A stretch of DNA of 64,000 bases from Sphingomonas sp. PsM26 (lineage in GTDB: Bacteria; Pseudomonadota; Alphaproteobacteria; Sphingomonadales; Sphingomonadaceae), in assembly GCA_030433805.1 (NCBI GenBank), contig JARUXA010000007.1, forward strand, positions 151,232-215,231. The letters are read 5' to 3'. Of this stretch, positions 60,786 to 64,000 are shown piece after piece. The position numbers and the translations under genes are program-made. Under the pieces are notes generated by a model, which worked only from the letters and a program-made list of their open reading frames with translations, had not been told where the DNA came from and ran no database searches. The first letter of the stretch is position 1, and each line of letters opens with the position of its first letter.

Positions 60786-61568
60786 ATGCCCGACCCCATG
60801 ATCCAGACCGAACGGCGCGGCGACGTGCTGATCGTGACGCTCAACCGCCCCGACCGGCTCAACGCCGCGCCGCCGCAGATGTTCGATGATCTGCGCGCCG
60901 CGCTTGCCACGCTCGACGGCGCGCGCGCGGTGCTGATCGCGGCGGCGGGGCGGGGGTTCTGCTCGGGCGCGGATGTCGGCGGCGGCGCGCTCGGGAGCGA
61001 CGACCCCGGCAACGCGACCTTCAAGGCGCTGACCGAGGCGTATAACCCGACGATCGCAGCGATCGCGGACCTGTCCGTCCCCGTCGTCAGCGCGGTGCGC
61101 GGGCCCGCCGCGGGGATCGGGTGCAGCCTCGCGCTCGCCGCCGATTTCTGCGTCGCGAGCGAGACCGCTTATTTCCTCCAGGCGTTCGTCAACATCGGGC
61201 TCGTCCCCGATGGCGGCGCGTCGTGGATGCTCCCGCGGCTGATCGGCCGGGCGCGCGCGACCGAGATGATGCTGCTGGGCGAACGCGTTCCCGCTGAAAA
61301 GGCACTCGATTGGGGGATGATCCACAAGGTCTCCACGGACGACTCGCTCGATGCCGAAGCGGTAGCGTTGGCGGAACGGCTCGCCGCCGGGCCGACCGTC
61401 GCGATGGGGCTGATCCGCCGCCAGATCCGCCATGCCTATGAGACGGATTACGCTTCGGCGATGCTCCAGGAAGCCGAAAACCAGCGGCATGTCCGGGGTA
61501 CCGCGGATTCGATCGAAGGCGGCATGGCCTTCTTGCAGAAACGAAAGCCACAGTTCACAGGACGCTGA
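60786..61568 (+). CDS. Enoyl-CoA hydratase/isomerase family protein
   Basis: A 260-residue crotonase-fold enzyme. [33 protein letters not shown] (first oxyanion strand) and [19 protein letters not shown] (second oxyanion strand) are clear. The acid residue usually at [17 protein letters not shown] is Asp, resembling PaaG-type isomerases rather than the Glu pair of classic hydratase. Its stop overlaps the mutase start (TGATG), indicating co-translation with propionate/methylmalonyl metabolism. The exact acyl-CoA substrate is unknown. Confidence 0.92.
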   Translation: MPDPMIQTERRGDVLIVTLNRPDRLNAAPPQMFDDLRAALATLDGARAVLIAAAGRGFCSGADVGGGALGSDDPGNATFKALTEAYNPTIAAIADLSVPVVSAVRGPAAGIGCSLALAADFCVASETAYFLQAFVNIGLVPDGGASWMLPRLIGRARATEMMLLGERVPAEKALDWGMIHKVSTDDSLDAEAVALAERLAAGPTVAMGLIRRQIRHAYETDYASAMLQEAENQRHVRGTADSIEGGMAFLQKRKPQFTGR

Positions 61569-63910
61569 TGGCAGAGATTGAACTGAATACGGGTGAGGAC
61601 GCCGGGAGTACGCCGGCCCCACGCGATCTTCCCGAGCCGAGCACGCGCCCGACGCTCGACGCCTGGGCAGCGGCGGCGGCGAAGGAGGTCAAGGGCAGGG
61701 ACCTGACCTGGCGCACGCCCGAAGGGATCGACGTCAAGCCGCTCTACACCGCGGCGGATGTGGCGGACATCGACCCCGGCCTGCCCGGCTTCGCGCCGTT
61801 CACGCGCGGCGTGCGCGCGTCGATGTATGCGGGGCGGCCGTGGACGATCCGGCAGTACGCCGGGTTCTCGACCGCCGAGGCGTCCAACGCCTTCTATCGC
61901 CGCAATCTCGCCGCCGGGCAGAAGGGGCTGTCGGTCGCGTTCGATCTGGCGACGCATCGCGGTTACGACAGCGACCATCCGCGCGTGACCGGCGACGTCG
62001 GCAAGGCGGGGGTCGCGATCGACACGATCGACGACATGAAGATCCTGTTCGACGGGATCCCGCTCGACAAGATGTCGGTCTCGATGACGATGAACGGCGC
62101 GGTCATCCCGATCCTCGCCTTCTTCATCGTCGCGGGCGAGGAGCAGGGGGTGCCGCAGCACCTGCTCGACGGGACCATCCAGAACGACATCCTCAAGGAG
62201 TTCATGGTCCGCAACACGTATATCTACCCGCCTGCGCCGAGCATGCGGATCATCTCGGACATCATCGGCTATACGTCGGCGCACATGCCGAAGTTCAATT
62301 CGATCTCGATCTCCGGCTATCACATGCAGGAAGCGGGCGCGACGCAGCTCCAGGAGCTGGCGTTCACGATCGCGGACGGGCGCGAGTACGCCAAGGCGGC
62401 GATGGCGTCGGGGCTCGATCTCGACGCGTTCGCAGGGCGGCTGAGCTTCTTCTTCGCGATCGGCATGAACTTCTTCATGGAAATCGCCAAGCTGCGCGCG
62501 GCGCGGAAGCTGTGGCACCGCGTGATGACCGATCTCGGCGCGAAGGACGAACGGTCCAAGATGCTGCGCACGCATTGCCAGACGAGCGGCGTGTCGCTGA
62601 CCGAACAGGATCCGTATAACAACGTGATCCGCACCACGGTCGAGGCGATGGCGGCGATGCTGGGGGGGACGCAGAGCCTCCACACCAACGCGCTCGACGA
62701 GGCGATCGCGTTGCCGACCGACTTCTCGGCAAGGATCGCGCGCAACACGCAAATCGTGCTGCAGGAAGAGACGGGGATGACCAAGGTCGTCGATCCGCTC
62801 GGCGGCAGCTATTACATCGAGAGCCTGACTGAGGAACTCGTTGAGAAGGCGTGGGAAATCATCCAGCGGGTCGAGGCCGAGGGTGGGATGGCACAGGCGG
62901 TCGCTGCGGGCTGGCCTAAGGCGATGATCGAAGAGGCGTCTGCCGGGCGTGCCGCGCGGGTCGACAAGGGCGAGGACGTCATCGTCGGCGTCAACAAGTA
63001 CAAGCTTTCCGAGCAGGACCCGATCGACATTCTCGACGTCGACAATGTCGCGGTGCGCGAGGCGCAGATCGCGCGGATTGCGCGATCGAAGGCCGGGCGG
63101 GACGAGGCGAAGTGCCAGGCTGCATTGGATGCTTTGCGCGAGGGGGCGAGAGCAAATCTTCCCCGGAACGGGGAGGGGGACCGTGAGCAGTCAGCGAACG
63201 GTGGAGGGGTCGATCCGGGCGCAGCGCTTGCGGCAGAACCCCTCCGTCAGCCTTCGGCTGCCACCTCCCCCGTTGGGGGAGGAATGGAGTCGAACCTTCT
63301 CGCGCTTGCGGTCGAATGCGCGCGGCAACGGGCGACGCTTGGCGAGATCTCCTCCGCGATGGAGGATGTGTTCGGGCGGTATGATACCGTGCCGACGCCG
63401 GTTTCAGGCATCTACGGCGGCGCGCACGAGTTCGACGCGGCGTGGCAGGGGCTGAAGGAAGGCGTCGTCTCGCTCGAGACGCGCAATGGCCGCCGCCCGC
63501 GAATGCTCGTCGCCAAGATGGGGCAGGACGGGCATGACCGCGGCGCGAACCTCGTGTCGTCGGCGTTCGGCGATCTCGGGTTCGAGGTCGTGCCGGGTCC
63601 GTTGTTCCAGACGCCCGCCGAAGCCGCCGCGCTCGCGATCGCGCGCGATGTCGACGTCGTAGGCGCGTCGTCGCTCGCGGCGGGGCACAAGACGCTGATC
63701 CCGGAGCTGATCGGCCATCTGCGCGACGCCGGGCGCGGCGACATCAAGGTGATCGCGGGCGGGGTGATCCCCGCGCAGGATTATCAAACGCTGCGCGACG
63801 CGGGTGTGCAGGGGATTTTCGGGCCCGGGACCAATCTGGTCGAGGCGGCGGGCGAAGTGTTGCGATTGCTGGGGCATAATATGCCCCCGGTTGAGGATGG
63901 TATGGAATGA
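61568..63910 (+). CDS. Methylmalonyl-CoA mutase, single chain, with in-frame repeat insertion
   Basis: A 780-residue B12-dependent mutase converting (R)-methylmalonyl-CoA to succinyl-CoA. The catalytic barrel (about 40-520) has [40 protein letters not shown] and [20 protein letters not shown]. The cobalamin domain (about 635-770) has [14 protein letters not shown] with the cobalt-ligand His656. Residues about 531-573 in the linker are the translation of a palindromic repeat (begins [12 protein letters not shown]) and make the protein longer than the usual about 715. It overlaps the hydratase gene and pairs functionally with mce at 42.7 kb. Confidence 0.96.
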   Translation: MAEIELNTGEDAGSTPAPRDLPEPSTRPTLDAWAAAAAKEVKGRDLTWRTPEGIDVKPLYTAADVADIDPGLPGFAPFTRGVRASMYAGRPWTIRQYAGFSTAEASNAFYRRNLAAGQKGLSVAFDLATHRGYDSDHPRVTGDVGKAGVAIDTIDDMKILFDGIPLDKMSVSMTMNGAVIPILAFFIVAGEEQGVPQHLLDGTIQNDILKEFMVRNTYIYPPAPSMRIISDIIGYTSAHMPKFNSISISGYHMQEAGATQLQELAFTIADGREYAKAAMASGLDLDAFAGRLSFFFAIGMNFFMEIAKLRAARKLWHRVMTDLGAKDERSKMLRTHCQTSGVSLTEQDPYNNVIRTTVEAMAAMLGGTQSLHTNALDEAIALPTDFSARIARNTQIVLQEETGMTKVVDPLGGSYYIESLTEELVEKAWEIIQRVEAEGGMAQAVAAGWPKAMIEEASAGRAARVDKGEDVIVGVNKYKLSEQDPIDILDVDNVAVREAQIARIARSKAGRDEAKCQAALDALREGARANLPRNGEGDREQSANGGGVDPGAALAAEPLRQPSAATSPVGGGMESNLLALAVECARQRATLGEISSAMEDVFGRYDTVPTPVSGIYGGAHEFDAAWQGLKEGVVSLETRNGRRPRMLVAKMGQDGHDRGANLVSSAFGDLGFEVVPGPLFQTPAEAAALAIARDVDVVGASSLAAGHKTLIPELIGHLRDAGRGDIKVIAGGVIPAQDYQTLRDAGVQGIFGPGTNLVEAAGEVLRLLGHNMPPVEDGME
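63158..63283. repeat. Palindromic repeat, family E, inside methylmalonyl-CoA mutase
   Basis: CTTCCCCGGAACGGGGAGGG on the left and CACCTCCCCCGTTGGGGGAGG on the right are related inverted arms. Between them lie GGAGGGGTCGATCCGGGCGC and CCCCTCCGTCAGCCTTCGGC with further partial pairing. It is 126 bases long and read in frame (about 42 codons) between the catalytic and B12 domains. This family is not seen elsewhere in the window. Confidence 0.82.
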
Positions 63911-63927
63911 ACGTTATCACAAAGCAT

Positions 63928-64000
63928 AGCCCCTCCCCTTCAGGGGAGGGGTTGGGGTGGGGCCGTGCCGCGAATGCGGACGCTGGTCTCGGTGAGACGT
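63928..64000. repeat. Long palindromic repeat, family A copy 6 (cut by window end)
   Basis: AGCCCCTCCCCTTCAGGGGA followed by GGGGTTGGGGTGGGGCCGTG is the left half of family A, starting 18 bases after the mutase stop. The right arm must lie beyond the window. The centre GCCGCGAATGCGGACGCTGG is unlike the other copies. Confidence 0.8.

Noticed and set aside
32966..64000. Palindromic repeats considered as insertion sequences
   Set aside because: They are about 90-126 bases, encode no transposase and show no obvious target duplication that I could verify.

Overview
The window is GC-rich, densely packed bacterial chromosome. It carries TonB-dependent uptake, twin-arginine (Tat) signal peptides, a short-form HisG, methylmalonyl-CoA mutase and epimerase, DUF4169, and a CobS/DnaJ/BolA neighbourhood. 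Together these point to an alphaproteobacterium of the Sphingomonadales, probably Sphingomonas or a close relative. The organism is inferred from gene content; no rRNA is present.

Region 1 (1-29.7 kb) is the striking part. It reads as a nearly self-contained pathway for eating protein-linked N-glycans. A leftward chain of overlapping genes encodes GH20 beta-hexosaminidase, GH2 beta-mannosidase, PA14-containing GH3 (probable beta-xylosidase), GH125 alpha-1,6-mannosidase and GH92 alpha-mannosidase. The order GH2-GH3-GH125-GH92 resembles the nix N-glycan cluster of Xanthomonas campestris (recalled from literature). Divergent from it are a NagR-like GntR repressor and a Tat-exported GH2 beta-galactosidase. 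After a DMT permease come the GlcNAc phosphotransferase genes nagE and nagF (IIA-HPr-EI fusion), nagA, a SIS-type nagB-II, cutC and a glycosylasparaginase that would cut the final GlcNAc-Asn bond. A TonB-dependent receptor and a Tat-exported DUF885 peptidase face the other way. Proposed flow: receptor uptake, periplasmic trimming to GlcNAc, PTS import as GlcNAc-6-P, then conversion to fructose-6-P. Similar TACCAAT-like or palindromic sequences sit in the four control regions.

Region 2 (29.7-42.5 kb) is mixed. It holds small membrane and envelope proteins, a stand-alone mreB, two SDRs, a zinc-free MDR dehydrogenase, a Tat-exported sugar isomerase-like protein, a polysaccharide deacetylase/GH75 pair, an L,D-transpeptidase, an AlkB-like dioxygenase, tRNA-Phe, and the infA-maf-RNaseG-like-yacG housekeeping group.

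Region 3 (42.7-52.8 kb) holds mce, a hypothetical protein and cobS. An HxlR regulator and a set of VOC, DUF1428, GST and SRPBCC genes separate cobS from dnaJ/bolA. A GST-Nudix-pirin run and an epoxide-hydrolase-like enzyme follow.

Region 4 (53-64 kb) is core metabolism: DUF2332, hisG, hisD, nusB, DUF4169, thiL, hppA, an enoyl-CoA hydratase and methylmalonyl-CoA mutase. This stretch is peppered with long palindromic repeats of about 100 bp in several families. Two have landed inside genes (thiL and the mutase) and are translated in frame. No transposase, phage, CRISPR or integrase is visible.
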